The translations under genes were made by a program, and so were the position numbers. The notes beneath the pieces were generated by a model. That model did no database searches and was not told where the DNA came from. It saw nothing but the letters and a program-made list of their open reading frames with translations. From Nitrospirota bacterium (lineage in GTDB: Bacteria > Nitrospirota > Thermodesulfovibrionia > Thermodesulfovibrionales > SM23-35), in NCBI GenBank assembly GCA_029883145.1, contig JAOUJR010000113.1, positions 1-6,057 on the forward strand: a stretch of 6,057 nt of DNA, given 5' to 3'. Positions 1 to 6,057 of the stretch are shown in pieces. How positions within the stretch are numbered: the stretch's first letter is position 1; every line of letters starts with the position of its first letter.

Positions 1-446
1 TTTTAAAGATTCTTGTGGCAACAGATGGTTCAAAAATAGCTCTAAAAGCAGCAAAGTACGCTGTTGACCTTGCAAAACAGTTGAATGCTTCAATAATTAT
101 CCTTAGTGTAATTGATAATCGTTCATTGATAAGTCAGATAGCTCCTGTAACGACAACTACAGTGCACATGATTGAACCTATCGAGGATTATCTGAAAGAG
201 GCTGCCGAAGGGTATGTGAGAGAAATAAAGAAGCTATGTGATAAAGTTGGTGTCCAATCGAAGACCCTTATAACCACGGGGTATCCGGTTGAGAAGATTG
301 TAAGTGAGGCAAGAAAGTTAAAGGCAAATCTTATCGTTATGGGTTCTCGTGGAAAAAGTGTTTTAGAAGCCGCAGTTCTTGGCAGTGTTACATATGGTGT
401 GATACATAAAAACATAAAGCTGCCTATTTTGGTAATAAAGGAATAA
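1..446 (+). CDS. Universal stress protein, UspA family (5' end cut by window edge)
   Basis: Small cytoplasmic protein of the Usp (adenine nucleotide alpha hydrolase-like) fold. Members usually bind ATP and help cells survive starvation, oxygen or energy stress; the exact role is rarely known. The first complete codon is at base 3, and the reading LKILVATDGS is the usual Usp first strand with its acidic ATP-site Asp. The GTG at 15 lies inside that strand and is not a credible start, so the true start is just left of the window. 147 residues are visible against a usual 140-150, so only a few are missing. Near the C-terminus, GSRG followed by nine residues and then GS (bases 342-398) matches the ATP-binding pattern G-2X-G-9X-G(S/T), pointing to the ATP-binding subclass. 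The chain ends with the typical strand LPILVIKE and a TAA stop. The Thr-rich stretch around bases 144-170 is in the variable loop. The family call is firm; the cellular role is not. Confidence 0.93.
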   Translation, partial: LKILVATDGSKIALKAAKYAVDLAKQLNASIIILSVIDNRSLISQIAPVTTTTVHMIEPIEDYLKEAAEGYVREIKKLCDKVGVQSKTLITTGYPVEKIVSEARKLKANLIVMGSRGKSVLEAAVLGSVTYGVIHKNIKLPILVIKE

Positions 447-541
447 TAGATAGTTTACCTTAGAATTACGAGGTACATACAATTGAGAATATCAGAATCG
501 GACTATTGGAAAATTATGATACTTCTATAAAGCAGAAAAAC

Positions 542-565
542 AAAAAACTAGAAAATAGATTTTTT
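542..565 (+). terminator. Weak AT-rich hairpin with T-run downstream of usp
   Basis: AAAAAACTA (542-550) can pair with TAG-A-TTTTTT (556-565), leaving one bulged A at 559 and a GAAAA loop at 551-555. The 3' arm is itself a run of six T. It lies about 95 bases after the usp stop. The stem has only one G-C pair, so it would be a poor intrinsic terminator and may simply reflect base composition. Confidence 0.2.
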
Positions 566-592
566 CTTATTTATATGGCTCATTCAGGAGAT

Positions 593-627
593 ATTCCCTA
601 TCAGCAAGGCAATTTGCCCTAAGGAAT
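593..627. promoter_or_regulatory. Imperfect dyad, candidate activator (UAS) site
   Basis: Outer arms ATTCCCTA (593-600) and TAAGGAAT (620-627) pair at 7 of 8 positions. Inside them sits a perfect small inverted repeat, GGCAA-T-TTGCC (608-618), which is not concentric with the outer arms. The inner repeat is centred about 88 bases upstream of the predicted sigma-54 start point, a usual distance for an enhancer-binding protein. No known activator consensus is recognised, so the role is inferred only from symmetry and position. Confidence 0.3.
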
Positions 628-656
628 TAATGCCCTCATTTCTAAATTATTAATAA

Positions 657-669
657 GATCAATAAGTTA
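657..669 (+). promoter_or_regulatory. IHF-like binding site
   Basis: GATCAATAAGTTA matches the E. coli IHF consensus WATCAANNNNTTR at every specified position except the first (G instead of A/T). It lies between the dyad and the -24 element, where IHF or HU bends DNA at many sigma-54 promoters. The centre, near -38, is closer to the promoter than is typical. Chance matches in AT-rich DNA are common, and the host may lack IHF proper. Confidence 0.3.
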
Positions 670-674
670 TATCT

Positions 675-690
675 TGGCATTGCTTTTGCC
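675..690 (+). promoter_or_regulatory. Sigma-54 (RpoN) -24/-12 promoter upstream of gpmA
   Basis: TTGGCATTGCTTTTGCC (674-690) reads as TGGCAT, five bases, TTGCC, against the sigma-54 consensus TGGCAC-N5-TTGCW. The invariant GG (676-677) and GC (688-689) are present with exactly ten bases between them. The element is intergenic, faces gpmA and predicts a start near base 701, leaving a leader of about 58 bases. Sigma-54 promoters need an ATP-driven activator bound upstream, so transcription should be signal-dependent rather than constitutive. No competing sigma-70 promoter stands out in the gap. Confidence 0.7.
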
Positions 691-758
691 TATAATCTAT
701 ATAAAGAAGAAGTGTGGAAAAAGCTTTAAAGATTTATAATTTAAAATAGAAGACATGT

Positions 759-1553
759 ATGAGAAAGCTGGTCTTACTACGTCATGGACAAAGCTTATGG
801 AATCTTGAAAACAGATTTACCGGATGGACCGATATGGACCTTTCTGAGCAGGGTATTCACGAGGCACATCAGGCGGGGATATTATTAAGGTCAAAAGGAT
901 ACACGTTTGATGTAGCGTATACGTCTTTCCTCAAACGTGCTATAAGAACGCTGTGGATTGTTCTCGATGAGATGGATTTGATGTGGCTTCCTGTACATCG
1001 TTCGTGGCGGTTGAATGAACGGCATTATGGTGCTCTGCAAGGGCTTAATAAAAAGACAACCGCAGAAAAATTTGGTGCTGAACAGGTTCATATCTGGAGA
1101 CGCAGTTACGATACGCCTCCTCCTGCTCTGACAGAAACAGATTCACGGCATCCGCGTTTTGATCCACGGTATGCTCATCTGAAAAAGGAAGAATTACCCA
1201 GCACCGAATCCCTCAAGGATACACTTAATCGCACTCTCCCATACTGGCATGAGGCAATCGCACCGAGTTTGAGTCAAAATAAGAGGGTTATTATTTCAGC
1301 TCACGGAAATAGTATTCGGGCTCTCGTCAAATATCTTGACTACATTTCCGATAAGGATATCGTTGAGCTCAATATTCCCACAGGTATTCCCTTAGTTTAT
1401 GAATTGGATAATCATTTGCGAACGGTAAGTCATTACTATTTAGGAGATAAAGAAGACATTGAAAAAGCCACAGAATCAGTAGCCGGGCAATTATATAAGA
1501 GCCATAATAAGGAAAAGATTATATTGAACAGAAATGACAAAGATATAAAATGA
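759..1553 (+). CDS. gpmA: 2,3-bisphosphoglycerate-dependent phosphoglycerate mutase
   Basis: Cytoplasmic glycolytic and gluconeogenic enzyme interconverting 3- and 2-phosphoglycerate through a phosphohistidine. The 264-residue product aligns over its length with the E. coli-type dPGM (about 250 residues). The N-terminal [10 protein letters not shown] carries phosphorylated His9, followed by [15 protein letters not shown]. Then come [14 protein letters not shown] with acid catalyst Glu87, [11 protein letters not shown] (residues 114-124), [18 protein letters not shown], and [15 protein letters not shown] with second catalytic His182. [14 protein letters not shown] lies near residues 204-217. 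All catalytic residues are present. The Q in RHGQS is a normal family variant. A Lys/Asn-rich tail extends the chain by roughly 15 residues. ATG at 759 gives the expected start ([10 protein letters not shown]); its Shine-Dalgarno is weak, only AGAAGA at 748-753. It is preceded by the sigma-54 element, and 110 bases separate it from the ATPase gene. Confidence 0.96.
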   Translation: MRKLVLLRHGQSLWNLENRFTGWTDMDLSEQGIHEAHQAGILLRSKGYTFDVAYTSFLKRAIRTLWIVLDEMDLMWLPVHRSWRLNERHYGALQGLNKKTTAEKFGAEQVHIWRRSYDTPPPALTETDSRHPRFDPRYAHLKKEELPSTESLKDTLNRTLPYWHEAIAPSLSQNKRVIISAHGNSIRALVKYLDYISDKDIVELNIPTGIPLVYELDNHLRTVSHYYLGDKEDIEKATESVAGQLYKSHNKEKIILNRNDKDIK

Positions 1554-1663
1554 ACAACCTTCAGAGAAAATTAAATATATTATGACTATTAGAGACAGAT
1601 ACATGAATAGAGATTTTGTCGTAATTTTTATCTCATCAAAAAATTATAAAAGGCGATGTACTT
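1554..1663. other. Short AT-rich spacer before the ATPase gene
   Basis: This 110-base spacer contains no terminator hairpin. TTGTCG (1616-1621) resembles a -35 box, but the best -10-like hexamer, TTATAA (1644-1649), is 22 bases away instead of about 17, so no promoter is called. AAAGGCG (1649-1655) is a plausible, moderately weak ribosome binding site about ten bases before the ATG at 1664. Read-through from gpmA is possible. Confidence 0.4.
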
Positions 1664-4129
1664 ATGAGTGAGTATTTAATAACTACTGAAGAAGCGAAGA
1701 AAGCCGACATAAATGACCTGTTGCAAAAACTTTCATCAAGAACAAAGGGCCTTTTTGCCTTGGAAGCGAAAGAGCGTCTTCAAAAATACGGTTATAATGA
1801 GATCACGGAAAAAAAGATTAGTCCGTTAGTAAAATTCCTTGGTTATTTCTGGGGACCGATACCGTGGATGATTGAAATAGCAGCTATCTTGTCGGCTGTT
1901 GTCCACCACTGGGAGGATTTCTGGATTATCTTTGTACTCCTAATGTTAAATGCAGCAGTAGGATTCTGGCAGGAACACAAAGCTGGCAACGCCATTGAAT
2001 TGCTGAAACAGAAACTGGCGCCAAAGGCAAGGGTACTTCGTGATGGCACATGGATTGAAGTTGATGCCAAAGAACTTGTTCCAGGTGATGTTGTCCGCGT
2101 GCGCCTGGGAGTTATTATTCCGGCTGATATTAAATTATTTGATGGTGATTACTTGCTGACGGATGAATCAGCGCTAACCGGGGAATCTATGCCAGTCGAA
2201 AAACATATTTCTGATATTGCATATTCTGGTTCAATAGCACGTCAGGGAGAAATGAACGGATTGGTTGTAGCTACGGGGATGAATACTTATTTTGGCCGTA
2301 CAGCGAAGCTCGTAGAAGAAGCACAGACCCGTAGTCATTTCCAGAAAGCAGTCATTAAAATTGGTGATTACCTGATTATCCTTGCCCTTGCATTGGTTGC
2401 GGTTATCTTTCTTGTAGCTCTTTTCCGGCACGAGAGTCTGTTACAAACCCTACAGTTTGCTTTAATTCTAACAGTGGCAGCAATACCAGCCGCTCTTCCA
2501 GCAGTTCTCTCAGTCACCATGGCGGTAGGGGCAATGGCGCTCGCTAAGAAAGAAGCCATTGTTAGCAAATTAGCTGCCATTGAGGAGATGGCAGGTATGG
2601 ATGTATTGTGCTCGGATAAGACAGGTACCATCACCCAAAATAAGATCACGGTTGGAGAAGTGGAGCCTTTTGAGGGATTCAAGGAAAACGATGTGCTGCT
2701 TTTTGCCACTCTGGCATCTAGAGAAGAAGACAAGGATCCCATTGATGATGCCATTCTTGTCAAGGCGCAAGGAGTGGGCGAAATTGCTGGAGCACTTAGT
2801 AGTTATAAAACCGCAGAATTTATCCCCTTTGACCCGGTATCAAAGCGGACAATAGCAACCCTGGAGAATAGCAATGGCAACCGCTTTAAAGTGGCTAAAG
2901 GCGCACCTCAGGCTATTCTATCGCTTGTAGCTAATAAGGAGACTTTAGGTTCACAAGTTGATGAGCATGTCAATGCCCTTGCTGCTAAGGGATATCGACC
3001 TCTCGGTGTAGCTAAGACAGACGATCATGAAACCTGGCACTATATGGGACTTATCGGACTTTACGACCCACCCCGTGATGATTCGGCAGAAACTATCAAA
3101 ACAGCTCAGGTTATGAATGTACAAGTCAAGATGGTCACCGGGGATCATGCTGCTATTGCTAAAGAGATAGCAAAGCAAGTAAACCTGGGCACCAATATCA
3201 TGCCGGCTTCTTCTTTTCTTGATAAGCCTGACCGGGAGGCTCAGCGTATCGTTGAACAAGCGGATGGCTTTGCCCAGGTATTCCCGGAACATAAGTATCA
3301 CATTGTGGAGCTGCTTCAGGCCAAAGGACATATAGTGGGTATGACTGGTGACGGAGTCAATGATGCCCCTGCTCTGAAAAAGGCTGATGCAGGAATTGCG
3401 GTTGCTGGTGCTACTGATGCAGCGAAATCAGCGGCTGACATTGTGCTTACCAAACCAGGGCTTTCAGTCATTATCGATGCCATTAAACAAAGCCGTAAAA
3501 TATTCGAGCGCATGAACAGCTATGCTATTTACCGTATCGCTGAGACGACCCGTGTACTGCTCTTCTTGACGTTATCGATACTGATTTTCAACTTCTACCC
3601 TGTCACAGCAGTGATGATCGTTATCCTGGCCATTTTGAACGATGCACCTATAATGATGATCGCCTATGACAATACAAAGCTTTCTCAGAGACCAGTGAGA
3701 TGGGAAATGCGCAAGGTATTGACTTTAGCCACCGTGCTTGGAGTAATGGGAGTTTTCGCCAGTTTCCTTTTGTTCTGGATAGGTGAAAAAGTACTTCATC
3801 TTGATCGGCTAACCATACAGACTCTTATGTTCTTGAAGTTGGCTGTGGCCGGTCATATGACGATTTATCTGGCACGCACTGGAGAGAATCCTTTCTGGAC
3901 CCGTCCTCTCCCGGCGGTGACTCTATTTTTAACAACAGAGGTAACCCAGGTGTTAGGTACACTGGTTGCCGTATACGGTATCTTCATGAACCCTATAGGG
4001 TGGAAATTGGCTGGTTTTGTCTGGGGATATGCATTAGTGTTTTTTGTCATAAATGATTTTGTAAAAGTCCGTCTTTATGGGCTATTGGAACATGGGGGCA
4101 TAATATTTCATAGACAGGTAATAACATGA
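1664..4129 (+). CDS. P-type H+-ATPase (P3A class, plasma-membrane proton pump)
   Basis: Inner-membrane pump using ATP to export protons. The 821 residues are complete. An N-terminal cation-ATPase domain (about 10-80) leads into M1-M2 (about 62-101). The actuator loop has LTGESMP (171-177). M3-M4 follow (about 236-290), with PAALP at 275-279 lacking the Glu of calcium and sodium pumps. SDKTGT carries phosphorylated Asp318, KGAP (412-415) is in the nucleotide domain, and MVTGDH (490-495) and MTGDGVNDAP (560-569) complete the hinge. Six membrane segments fill 621-800. Arg630 in M5 and Asp660 in ILNDAPIM (M6) match the conserved Arg and the proton-carrying Asp of plant and fungal H+-ATPases, and EEMAGMDVLCSDKTG is characteristic of the class. 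The chain ends soon after M10, so the long C-terminal autoinhibitory domain of plant pumps is absent, as in archaeal members. The dehydrogenase gene follows after 43 bases. Proton specificity is inferred from these motifs; the family is certain. Confidence 0.95.
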   Translation: MSEYLITTEEAKKADINDLLQKLSSRTKGLFALEAKERLQKYGYNEITEKKISPLVKFLGYFWGPIPWMIEIAAILSAVVHHWEDFWIIFVLLMLNAAVGFWQEHKAGNAIELLKQKLAPKARVLRDGTWIEVDAKELVPGDVVRVRLGVIIPADIKLFDGDYLLTDESALTGESMPVEKHISDIAYSGSIARQGEMNGLVVATGMNTYFGRTAKLVEEAQTRSHFQKAVIKIGDYLIILALALVAVIFLVALFRHESLLQTLQFALILTVAAIPAALPAVLSVTMAVGAMALAKKEAIVSKLAAIEEMAGMDVLCSDKTGTITQNKITVGEVEPFEGFKENDVLLFATLASREEDKDPIDDAILVKAQGVGEIAGALSSYKTAEFIPFDPVSKRTIATLENSNGNRFKVAKGAPQAILSLVANKETLGSQVDEHVNALAAKGYRPLGVAKTDDHETWHYMGLIGLYDPPRDDSAETIKTAQVMNVQVKMVTGDHAAIAKEIAKQVNLGTNIMPASSFLDKPDREAQRIVEQADGFAQVFPEHKYHIVELLQAKGHIVGMTGDGVNDAPALKKADAGIAVAGATDAAKSAADIVLTKPGLSVIIDAIKQSRKIFERMNSYAIYRIAETTRVLLFLTLSILIFNFYPVTAVMIVILAILNDAPIMMIAYDNTKLSQRPVRWEMRKVLTLATVLGVMGVFASFLLFWIGEKVLHLDRLTIQTLMFLKLAVAGHMTIYLARTGENPFWTRPLPAVTLFLTTEVTQVLGTLVAVYGIFMNPIGWKLAGFVWGYALVFFVINDFVKVRLYGLLEHGGIIFHRQVIT

Positions 4130-4160
4130 ATGACATTGAATAATTTAACAAAATATAAAA

Positions 4161-4167
4161 GTGAGGT
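4161..4167 (+). promoter_or_regulatory. Ribosome binding site that fixes the dehydrogenase start
   Basis: GTGAGGT contains GAGG (4163-4166), placed six bases before the ATG at 4173. This is a good Shine-Dalgarno match. The GTG at 4161 is in frame and would add MRLI, but it lies within the ribosome binding site and has no site of its own, so the ATG is the better start. Confidence 0.75.
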
Positions 4168-4172
4168 TAATT

Positions 4173-5189
4173 ATGGCAAAACTGGCTTTCTTTGATGTTG
4201 ACGAGCAAGAACAGACAATACTCTTGAGGGCATTTGGAGGAGACAAAACATTTGAAATAAGTTTTCATCAAAAATCTCTTGATATTCATACTGCACCTCT
4301 TGTGAAAGTGGTGGATGGAATAGGGATATTCATCCAATCCCATATAACACAGGAGGTACTTGATCTGCTTCATCAATTAAGGGTTATTGTGGCGATGTCA
4401 ACGGGTTTCGATCATATTGATTTAGAAGCCTGTAAGACTCGTAATATTATGGTGTGCAGTGTCCCTACTTATGGTGATAACACAGTCGCAGAATATGCAT
4501 TTGGTCTTATCATAGCATTGGCACGTAAATTTAAGCCAACATTTGAGAGAGTGGAAAAGGGATTTTTTAGCCGTACCGGTCTTATGGGTATGGACCTTAA
4601 GGGAAAGACCCTCGGACTTATAGGAATAGGCCGTATTGGTTCTCATATGGCAAAGTTTGGATGGGCCTTTGGGATGAAAGTGATTGCCTATGATCTGAAG
4701 CCAAATGCAAAAATAGCTGAGGAATTTGGAGTGATGTTTATGAGCTTGGAGGAGGTATTACAGCAGGCAGACGTTATCAGCCTACATGTACCATATCTTC
4801 CGTCTACTCATCACCTGATTAACGCAAAGACATTGCGTTTGCTTAAACCAACAGCCATTATTGTCAATACTTCTCGCGGAAAGGTGGTAGATACTGAAGC
4901 CATATCAGCTACCTTGCGTGAAGGGAGATTAGGAGGAGTAGCATTGGATACTTTTGAGGGTGAAAAGGTTTGGATTGAAGAAGAATTTCTCAAACGGGAT
5001 GACCTGCCTGCTGTCACGCTTAGAGAAGCTATAGAAAGTTTTACAATTATGCGTTCAGAACGTGCAATCCTCACCCCACATAATGCATACAATACAAGGG
5101 AAGCATTAGAACGAATTCTGTTTACGAGCGCTGAGAACTTTAAAGCCTATTTCAGGGGTCAGCCACAAAATGTTGTTGCTGGTATGTGA
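4173..5189 (+). CDS. D-2-hydroxyacid dehydrogenase, D-lactate dehydrogenase-like
   Basis: Cytoplasmic NAD-dependent enzyme of the D-isomer-specific 2-hydroxyacid dehydrogenase family. The likely reaction is pyruvate + NADH to D-lactate + NAD+, regenerating NAD+ for glycolysis. The 338-residue length fits D-LDH. The split catalytic domain comes first, with STGFDHID (76-83) and VPTYGDNTVAEYAFGL (97-112). The Rossmann domain has GIGRIG (151-156) and an Asp at 174 ending the second strand, which favours NAD over NADP. NTSRGKVVD carries catalytic Arg235, ALDTFEGE gives Glu264, and TPHNAYNT gives His303. Arg235 and the EGE placement match the numbering of classical Lactobacillus D-LDH. The insert between EGE and TPH (about 265-300) is also D-LDH-like and unlike the shorter glycerate or phosphoglycerate dehydrogenases. 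VanH-type or other 2-keto-acid reductases remain possible. The start at 4173 is chosen from the GAGG site six bases upstream. It follows the ATPase by 43 bases and precedes the kinase by 23. Confidence 0.87.
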   Translation: MAKLAFFDVDEQEQTILLRAFGGDKTFEISFHQKSLDIHTAPLVKVVDGIGIFIQSHITQEVLDLLHQLRVIVAMSTGFDHIDLEACKTRNIMVCSVPTYGDNTVAEYAFGLIIALARKFKPTFERVEKGFFSRTGLMGMDLKGKTLGLIGIGRIGSHMAKFGWAFGMKVIAYDLKPNAKIAEEFGVMFMSLEEVLQQADVISLHVPYLPSTHHLINAKTLRLLKPTAIIVNTSRGKVVDTEAISATLREGRLGGVALDTFEGEKVWIEEEFLKRDDLPAVTLREAIESFTIMRSERAILTPHNAYNTREALERILFTSAENFKAYFRGQPQNVVAGM

Positions 5190-5202
5190 ATATATATTCA
5201 TC

Positions 5203-5206
5203 AGGA
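5203..5206 (+). promoter_or_regulatory. Ribosome binding site of the PfkB-family kinase
   Basis: AGGA sits six bases before the ATG at 5213, in the 23-base gap after the dehydrogenase stop. There is no room there for a separate promoter or terminator, so the kinase is probably translated from the same message as the dehydrogenase. Confidence 0.6.
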
Positions 5207-5212
5207 AATTAC

Positions 5213-6057
5213 ATGGTTTACACAATAACGCTTAATCCTGCGTTAGATCGGACATTATGGGTTGAAAAGATTCAACCTGATGACTCTAACCGTATTGAAA
5301 GAGAGCAAAGGTATGCTGGTGGTAAAGGGATAGATGTATCAAAAGTATTGACAACTCTTGGAGTTAGCAATAAAGCACTTGGATTTGTTGGTGGTTTTGC
5401 AGGGGAAGAAATAGAAGGTCGGTTGCTTAATGAGGGGGTAAGCTGCGATTTTATCAGAATCTCAGGCGAAACCCGCACCAACATTATTGTCAACAACATG
5501 AGTACCGGAAGCCAGACTATCTTCAGTGCAAGTGGGCCAGAAATCAAACCATATGAACTGATGCAGATAATTCATAAGGTCGAGAAGCTTGGCAAGTCTG
5601 ATACAGTCATCGTCAGCGGAAGCCTTCCTCCAGAAGTCCACCCAGAAATCTACCGTAAAATCATTGAAATAGCTAAAAACAAAGGATCAAGAACCATACT
5701 GGATACGGATGGAGATGCACTAAAAGTGGGCATTCAAGGTTTCCCGGATGTCATTAAACCCAATATCTATGAATTGAGCAGATTGGTGGATGTAGAGTTG
5801 AAAGAGCTGGATGAAATTATCAGTGTGGCAAAAGGTGTCCATAAACAAGGTATAGGAATTGTCCTTGTTTCCATGGGTGCGAAGGGAATTGTTTTAATCG
5901 GAGAAAAAGAGCAACTTTTAGCTTCTCCTCCCAAGATAGAAGTGAAAAATACAATTGGCGCTGGTGATTCTTCTGTAGCGGGATTTGTCCATGGACTGGT
6001 TAAAGGAAAGAGCCTCAGAGAAGCCTTAATCAATTCGGTAGCTGCTGGTACTGCCAC
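5213..6057 (+). CDS. PfkB-family sugar kinase, 1-phosphofructokinase/Pfk-2 type (3' end cut)
   Basis: Cytoplasmic ATP-dependent kinase of the ribokinase (PfkB) superfamily, in the 1-phosphofructokinase/6-phosphofructokinase-II/tagatose-6-phosphate kinase branch; the product would be fructose 1,6-bisphosphate or a relative. The frame is open to the window edge: 281 full codons plus a partial Thr codon. Family members are about 305-320 residues, so roughly 30 are missing. MVYTITLNPALDRT is the typical start with substrate-site Asp12. AGGKGIDVSKV (35-45) is the substrate-binding motif, with Asp41 where FruK and Pfk-2 have Asn. VSGSLPP (134-140), KPNIYEL (182-188) with the Mg-ATP Glu187, VSMGAKG (219-225) and TIGAGDS (247-253) with catalytic base Asp252 follow. 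The ATG at 5213 has AGGA six bases upstream. No PTS or fruR-like gene is visible, and gpmA lies nearby, so a glycolytic 6-phosphofructokinase role is attractive but unproven. Motifs alone do not separate the three substrates. Confidence 0.9.
   Translation, partial: MVYTITLNPALDRTLWVEKIQPDDSNRIEREQRYAGGKGIDVSKVLTTLGVSNKALGFVGGFAGEEIEGRLLNEGVSCDFIRISGETRTNIIVNNMSTGSQTIFSASGPEIKPYELMQIIHKVEKLGKSDTVIVSGSLPPEVHPEIYRKIIEIAKNKGSRTILDTDGDALKVGIQGFPDVIKPNIYELSRLVDVELKELDEIISVAKGVHKQGIGIVLVSMGAKGIVLIGEKEQLLASPPKIEVKNTIGAGDSSVAGFVHGLVKGKSLREALINSVAAGTA

Larger units (their letters stand above)
447..758. other. Intergenic regulatory region between usp and gpmA
   Basis: This 312-base AT-rich gap has no open reading frame with a credible start and no RNA gene that I recognise. 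From left to right it holds an A/T-only-type hairpin (542-565), an imperfect dyad (593-627), a perfect 10-base AT palindrome TTATTAATAA (647-656), an IHF-like match (657-669) and a sigma-54 promoter (675-690). About 58 bases of predicted leader then run to the gpmA ATG. That order (possible activator site, bending site, -24/-12 element) is the usual one for an enhancer-dependent promoter. No strong GC-rich terminator follows the usp stop. Confidence 0.6.

Noticed and set aside
15..17. GTG as the start codon of the universal stress protein
   Set aside because: It falls within the conserved first beta strand (ILVATDGS). The frame is open to the left edge, so the gene is cut by the window.
483..530. 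Short frame starting with TTG in the usp-gpmA gap
   Set aside because: It has only about 15 codons with no recognisable similarity. The GAGG at about 469-472 is about ten bases from the TTG, but nothing else supports translation.
1616..1649. Sigma-70-like promoter before the ATPase (TTGTCG ... TTATAA)
   Set aside because: The spacing is 22 bases, far from the usual 16-18, and AT-rich DNA yields such hexamers by chance.
2044..2059. Second sigma-54-like match, TGGCACATGGATTGAA
   Set aside because: The -24 half is perfect, but the invariant GC of the -12 half is GA, and the site lies deep inside the ATPase coding sequence.
2368..2763. Reverse-strand open frame of 131 codons within the ATPase gene, and other reverse-strand frames
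   Set aside because: They lie opposite strongly conserved coding sequence, show no family motifs, and have low-complexity Ser/Thr/Ala/Arg compositions typical of antisense shadows.
4126..4143. Five-codon mini-frame MNDIE overlapping the ATPase stop (ATGA overlap)
   Set aside because: It is too short to support as a gene, has no ribosome binding site and is probably chance.
5767..6057. Reverse-strand open frame at the right edge
   Set aside because: It is antisense to the kinase, whose GAGDS and SMGAKG motifs are clear on the + strand.
1..6057. CRISPR array, insertion sequence, tRNA, toxin-antitoxin or phage-defence system
   Set aside because: No spaced direct repeats, transposase motifs, cloverleaf sequences or defence domains were seen. 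All sizeable conserved coding regions belong to known metabolic or stress families.

Overview
The window is an ordinary-looking bacterial metabolic segment. It has five protein-coding genes, all on the + strand, tightly packed, with moderately AT-rich DNA. It shows no mobile element, CRISPR array, tRNA or rRNA. The host looks like an anaerobic or facultative Gram-negative-type bacterium. The clues are a recognisable sigma-54 (-24/-12) promoter, a bacterial/archaeal-style P3A proton ATPase and fermentation or glycolysis enzymes. An anammox-type planctomycete or a deltaproteobacterium/Nitrospirota-like organism would fit, but nothing here fixes the taxon.

Layout: (1) bases 1-446, the nearly complete end of a universal stress protein (UspA family) cut by the left edge; (2) bases 447-758, a 312-base gap with the only convincing promoter in the window, a sigma-54 element at 675-690, preceded by an IHF-like match (657-669) and an imperfect dyad (593-627); (3) bases 759-1553, 2,3-bisphosphoglycerate-dependent phosphoglycerate mutase (gpmA); (4) bases 1664-4129, an 821-residue P-type H+-ATPase of the P3A class; (5) bases 4173-5189, a D-lactate-dehydrogenase-like D-2-hydroxyacid dehydrogenase; (6) bases 5213-6057, a PfkB-family phosphofructokinase-type sugar kinase cut by the right edge.

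Taken together, two glycolytic enzymes, a likely pyruvate-reducing NADH-recycling enzyme, an ATP-driven proton exporter and a stress protein suggest a module for living on internal sugar or glycogen when respiration stops: glycolysis makes ATP, lactate formation recycles NAD+, and the pump removes protons or maintains the membrane potential. This joint role is inferred from gene content and order. The gaps after the ATPase (43 and 23 bases) and the absence of any strong terminator suggest co-transcription of the last three genes, possibly from the sigma-54 promoter upstream of gpmA. I see no evidence of a wholly new system. The most useful second-look items are the sigma-54 regulatory region, the pump-plus-fermentation grouping and an Asn-to-Asp change in the kinase substrate motif.
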